Shown: positions 1-10,250 of the stretch, piece by piece
Layout: each line of letters opens with the position of its first letter
Numbering within the stretch: position 1 is the first letter of the stretch
NCBI RefSeq assembly: GCF_001761485.1
Contig: NC_090775.1
Location: 3,603,001-3,667,000, forward strand
Direction of reading: 5' to 3'
DNA length: 64,000 nucleotides
DNA from: Yarrowia lipolytica
Lineage: Eukaryota > Ascomycota > Dipodascomycetes > Dipodascales
Program-made: the position numbers and the translations under genes
Notes under the pieces: model-generated
The model's database searches: none
The model's input: the letters and a program-made list of their open reading frames with translations, nothing else
Told to the model about the DNA's origin: nothing

Positions 1-370
1 ATCCTGAATGGTCTTGATGATTGGGCCGACGGGAGCAACACTGCCCTGGCCACCCCAAGAGTTGGTTTCCTCCTTGGATCCACCCCAAGATCCACCCTTG
101 GAGACTTCGCCCTTTCCACCCCAAGATCCACCCTTGGAGACTTCGCCCTTTCCACCCCAAGATCCACCCTTGGAGACTTCGCCCTTTCCACCCCAAGATC
201 CACCCTTGGAAATTTCGCCCTTTCCACCCCAAAGATTCCACCCTTGGAGACTTCGCCCTTTCCACCCCAAAGAATCCGTGGTCGGGCCTCCTCCGCTCCT
301 CGAGAGCGGGGGCGGCCATGGCGGAGGCGGCGAGGATAGAAGCAGCGAGAGAGTACTTGATAGCAACCAT
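1..370 (-). CDS. Secreted tandem-repeat protein, 5' part (runs off left edge)
   Basis: The minus-strand ATG at 370 starts a classic signal peptide (MVAIKYSLAASILAASAMAA, then PALEE), so the product should enter the secretory pathway. It is followed by 36-bp repeats at 89-271. A TATA box lies about 63 bp upstream. The frame is odd. The start-codon frame stays open to the edge but reads the repeats as an unnatural Trp/Arg-rich string. A second open frame reads them as GGKGEVSKGGSWGG-type units and then as a natural sequence (GGSKEETNSWGGQGSVAP...) in well-adapted Yarrowia codons. The two rightmost repeats are 38 and 37 bp instead of 36. Either the gene is shifted by repeat slippage or the sequence has an error between about 240 and 310. 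It is probably a cell-wall or secreted Gly/Trp/Lys-rich protein; the family is not recognised. Confidence 0.5.
   Translation of the reverse strand, partial: MVAIKYSLAASILAASAMAAPALEERRRPDHGFFGVERAKSPRVESLGWKGRNFQGWILGWKGRSLQGWILGWKGRSLQGWILGWKGRSLQGWILGWIQGGNQLLGWPGQCCSRRPNHQDHSG
89..271. repeat. 36-bp minisatellite, five units
   Basis: Units start at 89, 125, 161, 197 and 234. The first three are 36 bp (12 codons) and nearly identical. The last two are 37 and 38 bp because of extra bases in homopolymer steps. A further partial unit lies at about 50-88. The units are contiguous and inside an open frame, so this is a coding minisatellite and not a spacer-separated array. Confidence 0.9.
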
Positions 371-2937
371 TGTTTGATGTAGAGAAGAAGTGAGTGTTGT
401 TTGATATTTATTATAAGAGGGGGTGGGGGTGGTTTATATATTGGTGACAAGTGGGTCTGGGCCGCTTCGGAAACTCGGAATCCAGGGTCCAGGAATGAGA
501 GACTCGGTCTTATTCTGCATATTGACTTGACTGCAGATTCTATCAACACGCAGGTATTATTACTTTGTTCTGAGGGTGGGCACGGCTATATACTGATGGA
601 AAGTAGTGCTATTGGAAGCGGTTGACATAAATCTGTGGTTAGAGACTGACCCCCTTCTGCATTCTATCGACTAAAGATGATCTCCAGCATCTCCGAGTAA
701 GGCTCTCTCAGTTCTAGTGAACTCTTCATTCTGCTGGAGTTAACCGCCAAAACCCTGAAGCATCGCCCTCGACAACTATATTTGAAACACAGTGGTGATA
801 TCGCATTCTTCTTCTTCGTATCATAAGTTAATGTGGTTGTTTGTTTGACACAGGTTGAAGAAAGGACAGGGGAGCAGATATTATCTAGCAACAGTACAGG
901 CACCTCAAGAAAAATTGAGACTATATTCCCCACTCAGTCCCATTAACCACAATGATATTCACCACAGTCAGTCAGGCAGTGACTATAATCGTTTCCCTTT
1001 TGTGTAATGGTAATAAGCCCATATTTCCCCAGAAGAAGTGCATGGTAGAAACACTCTACCTTGTCTCCATCTCTGGTCGAGAGGACACTGTAACGGGAGG
1101 TAACGTGCAATGAATAAAGAATAACAGCAAGGGGGGAGAACACTGCCAGGGGCGTAATTATCCACTCCAGGTGAACAAATTACTACTTTGGTCGACGTTC
1201 TAGCCTGACTTCTTTCTCTTGTGTTTCATGATTAGCTTTTATGGTGCATCATACCAGATCTAGAAAATGATCGGCGGGGATCAACAACGGCAGTGGTTAG
1301 GGGTATCGGTATGAAGATATGTTGTTGAAACTTGTCTGCGCGGCTATCGAGAGACGACTCTGTGTCAGATTCCCGTAGCATGTTCTCACAATTCTTATCT
1401 TTTCACTGGCTTTGACGATCTCATCCCGATTCAACCCTTCCCCACAAGCACAACGTCTGCCCTTGCATGTGCACCATTTATACCCTGAGTCTATGGATAC
1501 AACGAAACAAGCCCATATCTCTTCCTATACTATTCTACCATACCAATAGTGAATGATGCAAGTTAAGGAACGTGCATAATTACCACAGACGAGAGCTACT
1601 CATAGTACCGGTACCTGTGGCTATTTTTGGCAGAGCAGTCGATTTCCAAATATGCATGACGATAGAGGTTATTTCAGGGGCTAATTTCAAAACGGGTTTA
1701 TCAGAACAAAGACATGTACATTATTTATTAGTAGAACTGTAAATACCCCCAATGCATGCTTACTTACCACTCATTTTAAGACTGTTTTCCCTCGTTTAGG
1801 GCAAATGCCCATGCAAGATACACTTCGGCTGCACGATGCGAAACGTTTCAGGTGGCTGAAGCGGAGACATGTCTGTCTTGTATTGTACGAGTCCTTGGGC
1901 GTGGCGAGTGGTGATGGAGAGTACACATGTGCCAATAAGATAACCAGAGGCGGTGTTTATATCGAAAAGAAGGACTATAGCTTATTGAAACAATTGACAT
2001 CGATATCGTTCCAAGCTGAGTATTGGCCAAAAGGTGGCTGTCGCGTTGGAAGGTCTATCAGATCATAAATGTCATCCTCCCTACAACAGAACTAACAAAA
2101 ACAAGACAGAAATCAGTATTTACATCTCTGTTAAGCGTATACACTAGACGAACCTATTGCTCGTGTCATGATGTCTCAAAAAAAAAAAAAAGTGAGGAAC
2201 GAAACCACAGACAGGTTATTGAAAACAATCGACTACTTGTAGCTATATATAGAACCACAATGCGTTTCATGCGTTAATATTCGCGCCGCCACCGTTTCAA
2301 GGTATCTACAAGGTGAACGTGATTCTGTTTTGACAGCTTTATCTGCTAAAGAAGCAACCTCGAAGTGTATCAAGCGCGACATTCACTTCAGAACGAGACT
2401 GGTGTTTCGAGTGAAGTGTCATTGCTATACTCTACTTACATTTTACATTAATTAAGTAATTAATTACTAGTAGCTACTGTAGGTTGCCTTTTTAGTATTG
2501 ATATCCAGTCCCCAATTGTATGTATTCCGCTCTTACTATACACACAAGTTGTTCCACTAATTGTATCGAAAGAGCTTGAAGAGTTTATCACAACTACTTG
2601 TACATACTGTATGAAGAGTATTTGTTTCTATCATCGGGTTTATCTACTTCTAGCTACTTTTGGTCATAGCGGTCTAGAATCTGGCTAAGGATGAGATGAA
2701 CGAATATTCAAGCCAGAAAAGTCATTCAACGCTTTTTAGTATAAATGTAAGGAAAGTGGCTAGGGTTAATCGTAGAGTTACAGATGCTGTAAATCCCCCA
2801 TTTCCCGTTCTTTTGTCCTTTCAACAGTTCAAATTGTGATAGGGACAAGTCTGCACCTCTTCCCAGTACCACACAGTCTCCAACTAAACTTCCAACAAAT
2901 CTTCTATGTAACAATCAACTAATATTGCGCATACAAG
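371..2937. other. Gene-poor interval
   Basis: Only short open frames with poor codon usage are seen, so no gene is called. Contents include the promoter of the left-edge gene, a 14-base A-run at about 2178-2191, and AT-rich DNA near 2440-2490. TATAAAT at 2740-2746 may serve the Gag-like gene downstream. Confidence 0.6.
433..440 (-). promoter_or_regulatory. TATA box of the left-edge secreted protein
   Basis: The minus strand reads TATATAAA about 63 bp upstream of the ATG at 370. Several other likely highly expressed genes in this window have TATA boxes 50-60 bp before the start codon. Confidence 0.5.
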
Positions 2938-3897
2938 ATGCATAAAAAGTCTATTTTAGAACTACAACGAAATATTGTGGATCACAACATCGTCAATCAT
3001 CATCTCTCAACCATGTCTCAACCGATAGAAAACAAGATAGCTGGTATGAATGCGGCACTTGGAAGCATGTCTTCTATGTTCGCAGACTACGTCAACACTG
3101 TCAAAACAGACTACGAGCACCAGATCGCACAACTGGAGAAACAGGTGACTGCCCTTAAGATGGGTGAGCAAGTGGATTCCATATCTGTCACAGACCCTCG
3201 GGAGAACCTGCCGACATTCCCACTCCCCATTCAACGACAGAAGTTTCTTGAACTTGTTGATCGGGACAAGACCAACCAGATCTACGTGTATTCGGGTGAA
3301 GTGACCGAATCGCCTGCATTGTGGGCCAGCAGAATAGAGAACATCATGAAGACGTTCAACTTCTCGACATGCATTTTGGAAACTAGTCAGGTGGTCTCAA
3401 AACTACTTGGAGGAAAAGCGCTGCTTCTCTACAGGAAACAGAAGAACCAGGTGCTTCCATGGGTGGAGTTGAAACGGCTGGTTCACACGCTTGATAAGCC
3501 CGTATTGAGAAGTATCGCAGTGCACAAGGAACTGGCAAAGCTGGAAGATACAGATCTACCGATAGAGTACAGGATAAAGATGATCCGGCACTGGGAACCC
3601 CAGCTGGACCCCAGTCCTCTGGGTGACCGGGTAGTGGAGGTAATTAGGATCATTCCTGAGAAGGAGGCGGATATCATGAAGGCAGTGGAGGGAGGCATCA
3701 GCAGCTTTGATCAACTCTTGGGAATTATGGGACCAAAAGATGAGAGTAGCCATCAGCCTCAGAAGGCGGAGGAACAACCGCCAGTGCTATCGTACAAGCA
3801 GAAGCGGGCAGCAAAGGATGTCAGAGACAAGACTTGTACGTATTGTCATAAGGAGGGTCACAAATCCAGTCAATGCTTCAAGCGTCCCAAAAGATGA
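2938..3897 (+). CDS. Stand-alone Gag-like protein with zinc knuckle (retroelement-derived)
   Basis: This 319-residue reading frame looks whole. Its parts, in order, are a predicted coiled-coil segment at about residues 30-80, a Gag/capsid-like helical middle, and a C-terminal CCHC zinc knuckle (CTYCHKEGHKSSQC) followed by a basic tail. This order is typical of Gag from Ty3/gypsy- or Ty1/copia-type LTR retrotransposons. No protease, reverse transcriptase or integrase coding is visible downstream, and I see no flanking LTR pair. It is therefore a Gag-only fossil or a co-opted Gag. An intact frame without the rest of the element suggests either recent loss or retention by selection; age cannot be judged further. 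A second in-frame ATG at 3013 could be the true start. Confidence 0.65.
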   Translation: MHKKSILELQRNIVDHNIVNHHLSTMSQPIENKIAGMNAALGSMSSMFADYVNTVKTDYEHQIAQLEKQVTALKMGEQVDSISVTDPRENLPTFPLPIQRQKFLELVDRDKTNQIYVYSGEVTESPALWASRIENIMKTFNFSTCILETSQVVSKLLGGKALLLYRKQKNQVLPWVELKRLVHTLDKPVLRSIAVHKELAKLEDTDLPIEYRIKMIRHWEPQLDPSPLGDRVVEVIRIIPEKEADIMKAVEGGISSFDQLLGIMGPKDESSHQPQKAEEQPPVLSYKQKRAAKDVRDKTCTYCHKEGHKSSQCFKRPKR

Positions 3898-6405
3898 TCT
3901 TGATAGTACGCCACCATTAAATTATTATAGCATAGATTAAACATGAATTTTCATTTTAATATTGTATTACTGTAGACACATCAAGCAAGAGCCTCTGGAA
4001 GTCATCTGAAATGTACACTTCCAAATACCTCTTGACCTCTGCGTATCATCAAGCTCTGTTCGAAAGTCGCGATTGAAACTTGGCTATAGACTTACAAGGA
4101 TGCGGTGGCTGACAATTACTTCACTGACGGTGGCCCTGATTTCGTATGTGGCCTCTTAACTGTGTAATAGACTTCATGGCCGCAACCATTACCATGCCGT
4201 AGTAGCTTGGTAAAGACTGTGTCAGATTACGCACCTGCACATCTCTTGGTTGTGTTGTCAGATTTCCCCAGCGACAGCTCGATCTTTGGGTTGGGAGGAT
4301 CACTGTCTTCGCCCACAAGGTGAGAAAAAAAGTGCCTACATCAGGTGGTTTGTTTGAGATCAACAAAAAGTACAGGGTATCACCGTGCCGGAGCGCGTTC
4401 AAGGGCTCTGGGTCACCATCACGAGGTATCTCAATGTGAGGTATCGTCCTAGGTGGAAAAATCAACTTGGTCGTGTATCTATTTGTTGGGTGTCACGTCT
4501 CGTTATGACTATCGAGTAGTATGGAGTAAATTACCTACAATTAGCCCTACAAATCTAAATAGCTACAAACACATCCCACCCTGTCACGCTCTCCCGATGT
4601 GAGAGCCGCTGCTCATGCATATATCCTTACATCTTAAAATTAGAGACACAGAGTCGAGTTCCCTCCTACAAGTAAACAGTAACGTGTCGTATCGTACGAC
4701 CGTAGATGTGCCTAACAATTTCCCTTCGACACCACCGAACAGCAGTGTGTTGCAAGGCCTCTCACACAGATGTGTTACCTGGTTGAGACTGGCACCGCGC
4801 CCTACAAGTAGAGACACTTGTACACTTCATGACAAGCTTGTTTGATCCCGCGTACTGTGTGTCCTTACTACACAAGCATTTACAAGAACCATTATGTTTT
4901 TCAGTATTTGCCATGAGTAACTTCTCCTTTAATTTTTAGAATTAGGATTGCTATAACAAGTCAGGGACTTGGTTTTTCTAGTTTTTTTCTCACAAGGGTA
5001 ATACCTTCCTTGGTCTTAGAGAAAGTACTACTTGTAGCTACTTGTAGCGACAAGAGAGAAACATCGGTACGACACTTCACCCTACAGTATGTACTGTACA
5101 GCACATAGTGTTACCTACAGGAGCTACTCCCCCTTTCCCCCCCCCCATGGCCCACTAAAGTTACCCCAACTTCCCCACAAAGCCTGCTTGCGATTTGGTT
5201 TCATTTAAGACACGGGCACGGTTTGTGATGTTTTGCGGATACCGAGAAAGTATTCAGTTTAGCGCCTCAAGTATAGTCGGGTATCGAGGGTGTCTAGTTC
5301 CTGGGAACCTCATAAATGCACTAAAAGTGGCTCTTTTTGTATCCATTGCCACGCTCACATCATTCATAGAATGTACATTTTCCGGACATGCTCATCGGAG
5401 TTACAGACATTACGCGACTTTACGACGGGCTAACTACTCTGAGGTTTATTTCCAAAGGTGGGGTATGTATTTGTATGAAAAACTTGCTTTTTGCTGCTTC
5501 CGTGTATGTACGAGTCAGACAGTGCCGACGTGGGGGGGTTCGCTAGACTTTTATTTGACTATAGATTTTGATAATACTCTGTACTGTACCAGGAGTTCTG
5601 TTGATGCACCTAACCACGAATGAACCTGACTTTTCTGCCTAAAAGTATTGTATTTGGTACAGTAAGTAGTTGTACTGTAGGTGGCTTCCGTGGGCCCTTA
5701 CAGTAACTTGTCTACATCATACCCAGGGGATGGCCTTATAAAGCTAGAATCACTCTACCTTCGAAGGGGGCCAAATCTGCTCACAGAATAAACAACCACT
5801 TTACCCAAAAGGCGGCTGTGGTGAACACACTTTATCCAGCCGGGTGGGGCTTTACCATTCGTTATTGCAGCCGTGTTTGGTAGAACATTGTCCACCAACT
5901 GGAGCAGGCAATTGAAAGAATGGTCGCTAATTGTATTTCATAAGTCACGTCACATTATTATCCACCTTTTTCTGCAATAACACATTTGATCTAACACAAA
6001 TACCCCCACAGTCTCATCAAATCAAGACATCTATCGTCTTTTGTCATCTGTCTATGCTTTTTTGACCAGAAAAGGCTGAACCCTATGCGGTCAAGGTTGG
6101 CTAGGTTCAGAAAAACTCTGCTCGTGAGTCATCATGTGTTTGAATAACTGTTCTGGCGGTTTGGGGTTGTTATACGACGGGTATTTCTCATCCACTCAAG
6201 TCTACCAACGAAGTACAACGTTGCCAAGCATTATGGTGCCCAGATCATCTCCTCCTCCTTCTTGGCACATAAGCAATGCACTACACCAGCTTCTTGAACT
6301 CTGTCTTGAAATGCGGGGAATCATTGAATTGATCTGAGACACAGTTCCGAGGCCTATATAACCTATTGGATGTCCTAGAAGTGTTTTTGGCACCCATAAG
6401 CCAGT
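3898..6405. other. Gene-poor interval upstream of the permease
   Basis: No convincing gene is seen. A minus-strand stretch at 4121-4492 has some protein-like character but no ATG and is rejected below. Repeated CTACTTGTAG and TACAGTA-type words occur near 5030-5100, and a C-run lies near 5138-5150. Confidence 0.55.
6355..6361 (+). promoter_or_regulatory. TATA box of the ACS-family permease
   Basis: TATATAA lies 51 bp before the ATG at 6406, the same spacing seen at the other TATA-driven genes in the window. Confidence 0.55.
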
Positions 6406-7923
6406 ATGGATAAAGAATCACTAAGTCACGACGAATACACCGAGTCAGGGGGGCTTGAGCATGTCGAGTACCCTCAGGGTCAAGTCCCGCAAGAAGTTAT
6501 CGACGCTGAAATTGCGCAACTTGCTGAAAAGTACGGTATAAATCAAAGGAAACTCATGTTCAAGGTCGACATTTGTGTCATTCCTGTCATCTGTATCCTC
6601 TACATTCTTGCCTTCCTGGATCGAGTCAACATTTCCAACGCCAATGTTTACGGAATGAGTAAAGATCTCAATCTCTACGGTGACCGTTTCAATACCGCTC
6701 TTGCAATCTTCTTTGTTCCTTATGTTGTCGCTGAAATTCCTTCGAACTGGCTCATGAAGAAGTTCACGCCGCACGTGTGGTTGACAGGCAGCATGCTACT
6801 GTTTGGAGTAACTCTTCTGGGTCAGGGCTTCGCCAACAACTACTCTGCACTCCTGGCCACACGGTTTTTACTAGGACTCTTTGAAACAGGAATGTTTCCC
6901 GGGTCTTTCTACCTGATCTCCATGTGGTACCGACGAGAAGAGGCCCAAAAGCGATACTCTTTCTTCTTTTCAAGCACAACCCTGGCCGGAGCCTTTGGAG
7001 GTCTCATTGCCGCAGGTATTCATAATCTCGATGGAGACAAAGGCCTCGCTTCGTGGCGGTGGATCTTCATCATTGAAGGTGCCTGTACTGCTTTCATCTC
7101 TATCATCATGTTCTTCTTAATGGCCGACTTCCCAGAGGACGCTAAATTCTTAACTGAGAATGAGCGGCAGTTCATGAAAGAGAAGCTTGAAGTAGGAAAT
7201 GCAGGTGCCAGTGAAGCCGAGAGACCCATGACTTGGAAAGACGTTAAGAGTGTCTTTTCTGACTGGAAGGTGTGGGTCATGGGGTGGATGTACTTCGGCA
7301 CCATTGTACCTGCATACGGATACGCTTACTTCGGGACAGCTATTGTTAAGACGTTAGGATATTCTGATGTCAAGACCCAGCTGTACTCGGTCCCTCCCTG
7401 GGTGGCGGCCTTTGGTTTCTCAATGTTGGCAGCCATCTTCTCAGACTACCTCAGACATAGATTCTATTTTGCAGTGTTCGCCGGTATCGTTGCTATAGCT
7501 GGTCTGGCAGTTGTTATTGGCGTACACGACAAAATTGGAACTCGATATGGCTCTCTGTTCATGATCTGTGCCGGAACCTACACTGCTATGCCTCTGTTTG
7601 TGTGTTGGACCCAAATGAACTTCTTAGGCCATCATAGGCGAGCTATCGCGTCAGGATGGCAGATTGGGTTCGGAAACTGCGCTGGGTTCATTTCGACCTT
7701 TGTTTTCCAAGCAAACGACGCTCCATTTTATACGCCTGGTTGCGCCGTTTGTCTTGCCTTCGCTTGTCTCTCGCTTGTTATGCAGTTTGTCTATGCCGCT
7801 GGAATCACCTGGGAAAACAAACGAAAGCGAACACCAGAATACATTGAAAAGTTCAACGCTCTCTCCGAAGATGATAGGAGAATCGCAGGAGAGCTAAATC
7901 CCAGCTTCTTCTACTACTATTAA
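6406..7923 (+). CDS. MFS permease, anion:cation symporter (allantoate/Dal5-Tna1-like) family
   Basis: The 505-residue protein has a cytosolic N-terminus and about 12 membrane segments starting near residue 54. TM1 ends in LDRVNISNA, the hallmark of fungal ACS-family carriers (Dal5, Tna1, Seo1, Vht1 relatives). The region around residues 120-180 (IPSNWLMKK...RFLLGLFETGMFPG...W) carries further family signatures. Length is normal for the family. Members import allantoate, nicotinate, vitamins, dipeptides or other small carboxylates across the plasma membrane; the substrate cannot be read from the sequence. It has a TATA box 51 bp upstream. It converges on PRP28 with only 55 bp between the stop codons, so the two genes must share a very short terminator region. 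Confidence 0.9.
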   Translation: MDKESLSHDEYTESGGLEHVEYPQGQVPQEVIDAEIAQLAEKYGINQRKLMFKVDICVIPVICILYILAFLDRVNISNANVYGMSKDLNLYGDRFNTALAIFFVPYVVAEIPSNWLMKKFTPHVWLTGSMLLFGVTLLGQGFANNYSALLATRFLLGLFETGMFPGSFYLISMWYRREEAQKRYSFFFSSTTLAGAFGGLIAAGIHNLDGDKGLASWRWIFIIEGACTAFISIIMFFLMADFPEDAKFLTENERQFMKEKLEVGNAGASEAERPMTWKDVKSVFSDWKVWVMGWMYFGTIVPAYGYAYFGTAIVKTLGYSDVKTQLYSVPPWVAAFGFSMLAAIFSDYLRHRFYFAVFAGIVAIAGLAVVIGVHDKIGTRYGSLFMICAGTYTAMPLFVCWTQMNFLGHHRRAIASGWQIGFGNCAGFISTFVFQANDAPFYTPGCAVCLAFACLSLVMQFVYAAGITWENKRKRTPEYIEKFNALSEDDRRIAGELNPSFFYYY

Positions 7924-7978
7924 TTTATATGATTATCTTAATAAATACTGCATATTTTTATATACATACTATGTACAG

Positions 7979-9706
7979 CTACTGTTGCAGCTTCTTCATT
8001 CGAGCAGCAGGATGTCTGCTCAACTCCTGGTTGTTAGGACTTGCCTCAGATCGACTGATCATCTGCTTCAGCTCAAATAGGACGTCATCATCCTCCTGAC
8101 CAAGGAAGGTAACGGCAGTACCTCGCTTACCGGCTCGTCCAGTACGTCCGATTCTGTGTGTGTAGGACTCAATGTTGTTCGCCATCTGGAAGTTGACGAC
8201 CAGCGAAACATTAGGAATATCAAGACCTCGACCAGCAACATCAGTGGCAACAAGCACATCCACAGCACCTCGCTTAAGATGCTGAACAGCCTGTTCTCTC
8301 TGCTCCTGTTGTTTTCCACCGTGAATAATAGCTGTTCTCCATCCTGCTGCAACCAAAGCATCTGAAACGGCCTCACAGTCTCTCTTGTAGTTGAGGAAAA
8401 CGACAATTGGGGGTCGGTATTGTCGCTTACTAATGATATCAAGAAGACGACGCTTTCGTTTCTCGTCAGTGTTAAGAAATTCAACCAGCTGTGTGACTGT
8501 AGAACCCGCCTGGCCAGCAGAACCAATAGTGACAATACCGGGACGTCGAAGATACTTCTTAGCCAGCTTCTCAATAGCCACGGGCATGGTGGCAGTGTAC
8601 ATCATGGTCTGTCTGTATCGCCTGGTGGATACAGCCGCAAGGTTTTCGGCCTCATCAGAGTCGGGCTTAGCATTTGACGAGGGTAGAGACGCCAGAACCT
8701 TCTGGACTTGCTCCTCGAAGCCCATGTCCACCATACGGTCGGCCTCATCCATGACCACATAGCAACACTGGTTTAGAACCAACAGTCGCCTGTCAATGAC
8801 ATCAAGCAAACGGCCAGGGGTAGCAACAATTAGTTCTGCTCCTTCTTGTACAGCCAGAGCCTGCTCTTGAGCAGAGTATCCACCAACGACAGAAACCACC
8901 TTGAAGCCGAGTGGTGCGCAGAACTTGACTGCTTCGTCTTTGATCTGCATAGCCAGTTCTCGAGTGGGGGCCAAAATAAGACCGTAGGGACCATTAACCT
9001 TCGATCTCTCATCTAGCTTGGGTAATTCACAAATGTAGCTGATCAGAGGGATCAGAAAAGAGGCAGTTTTACCACTACCTGTCTCAGCAACGCCAATCAC
9101 ATCCCGAATGCCTAGAGCAATAGGAATAGCAGCTCTCTGGATAGGCGTGGGCTCCTTGTATCCCATTCGAGAGATTGTATCACGTACAATTCCTGGTATT
9201 TCCTTGCACTCATTCCACGACCTAAGAGGATTGGGAATATTTCCTCCGCCCTTGGTGACAATGCTGTAATCTTCCTTGAAGATACGCCAGTCACGCGACG
9301 TCATGCTTTCCACAGGTTTATCAGACCAGTGTGCGTCCTCCAGGTCACGCTTTTGGCGTTTGGGCACCTGCCCATCTCCGGAATCGATACTGTAGCTGGG
9401 CTGATATGCCTTGGAGGTGTCATCTGCAGCACTCCAGTCGAATGAAAACTTTCCAGAGGTTGATTTTGGCTTGGGTTTCGAAGGGAGAGGCTTGGTGGTC
9501 TCCACAGTCTCCTGAACAACTGACCTTTTCAGGTCGGTGGTAGATCGAATATCCTTCAACGTAGTCTCTTCAGATGTCGTGTTTTTCTGGATCTGTTTGG
9601 CCTTCGCAGCCATCTCGGCCCGCTTAGCCTTGGAGATGAACTTTGGCTTAGAAGCCTCTTTCTTTTGAACCTGCAAAGCCTTGAGCTCTTCTATCGACAC
9701 TGGCAT
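7979..9706 (-). CDS. PRP28: Pre-mRNA-splicing DEAD-box ATPase Prp28
   Basis: This is a 575-residue DEAD-box RNA helicase that acts in the nucleus, where Prp28 exchanges U1 for U6 at the 5' splice site. A basic, low-complexity N-terminus (about 1-130) precedes the Prp28/DDX23 signature RDWRIFKEDYSIVTKGG. The core shows a Q-motif region ending PTPIQ, motif I AETGSGKT (207-214), PTRELA, DEAD (320-323), motif III as TAT rather than SAT (as in DDX23), and HRIGRTGR (517-524). The chosen ATG at 9706 gives MPVSIEEL..., which matches family starts; a longer frame would need a non-ATG codon at 9742. It is divergent from RPN3 across a 544-bp shared promoter. Confidence 0.95.
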   Translation of the reverse strand: MPVSIEELKALQVQKKEASKPKFISKAKRAEMAAKAKQIQKNTTSEETTLKDIRSTTDLKRSVVQETVETTKPLPSKPKPKSTSGKFSFDWSAADDTSKAYQPSYSIDSGDGQVPKRQKRDLEDAHWSDKPVESMTSRDWRIFKEDYSIVTKGGGNIPNPLRSWNECKEIPGIVRDTISRMGYKEPTPIQRAAIPIALGIRDVIGVAETGSGKTASFLIPLISYICELPKLDERSKVNGPYGLILAPTRELAMQIKDEAVKFCAPLGFKVVSVVGGYSAQEQALAVQEGAELIVATPGRLLDVIDRRLLVLNQCCYVVMDEADRMVDMGFEEQVQKVLASLPSSNAKPDSDEAENLAAVSTRRYRQTMMYTATMPVAIEKLAKKYLRRPGIVTIGSAGQAGSTVTQLVEFLNTDEKRKRRLLDIISKRQYRPPIVVFLNYKRDCEAVSDALVAAGWRTAIIHGGKQQEQREQAVQHLKRGAVDVLVATDVAGRGLDIPNVSLVVNFQMANNIESYTHRIGRTGRAGKRGTAVTFLGQEDDDVLFELKQMISRSEASPNNQELSRHPAARMKKLQQ

Positions 9707-10250
9707 AGTAGTTCTTGTTGGTACTTGTAGTGAGGTGACCACTTGTATATTATAAATTGGAGTTCATTCAATTAAGTTCATGGTCCATATGCAGCTGGAG
9801 ATCAAGGTTGTTAAGGTGGGTTGTTACTTGGAGTGGAGGTGCGGAGAGAGGGTGTGCGACAGTGGCGAATATCTGTATCTATAATCCCACATCACGACCA
9901 GTACTTCTTATGAAATCATTTAGCTTCATCAACCAACTTGAGGTTCATACATGTATACTCCTATCGCATGCACACATTATGCTATTGTACGCCATAAGTA
10001 CAGGTTATGAGCTACACCTTTCTGTATAATCTCCATCTAACGACATCAATCCGTCGCTCAATTACCTCAAATGTTGAACCGAACCCCATCTACAGTACGT
10101 CTTCTCCCAATAACACGCTGCTCGTTCGGAATCACCTATACGTGACCACTTACAAAAGCACCACCAATTAAGGTTGTCGCCACACATCACCACACTCAAT
10201 CACATAGGATTCATCACCACACAATCATACTCATTTCAGCACAGACAACC
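9707..10250. promoter_or_regulatory. Divergent promoter region PRP28 / RPN3
   Basis: This 544-bp interval separates two diverging essential genes. It contains GTGGCGA-type words (AGTGGCGAAT near 9860 and, on the other strand, near 10165) that loosely resemble the proteasome-gene PACE element GGTGGCAAA. The match is imperfect and the assignment is weak. No TATA box is clear for either gene. Confidence 0.35.

Noticed and set aside
89-271. CRISPR-like array
   Set aside because: Units are contiguous without spacers, lie in an open frame, and this is eukaryotic DNA.
4121-4492. Minus-strand protein-like stretch (PRDGDPEPLNALRHGDTLYF...)
   Set aside because: No ATG, ends abruptly, and no family is recognised; it may be a relic but the evidence is too thin.
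5195-5623. 142-codon plus-strand frame
   Set aside because: Poor codon usage, Cys/Tyr/Arg-rich, no motif; likely chance.
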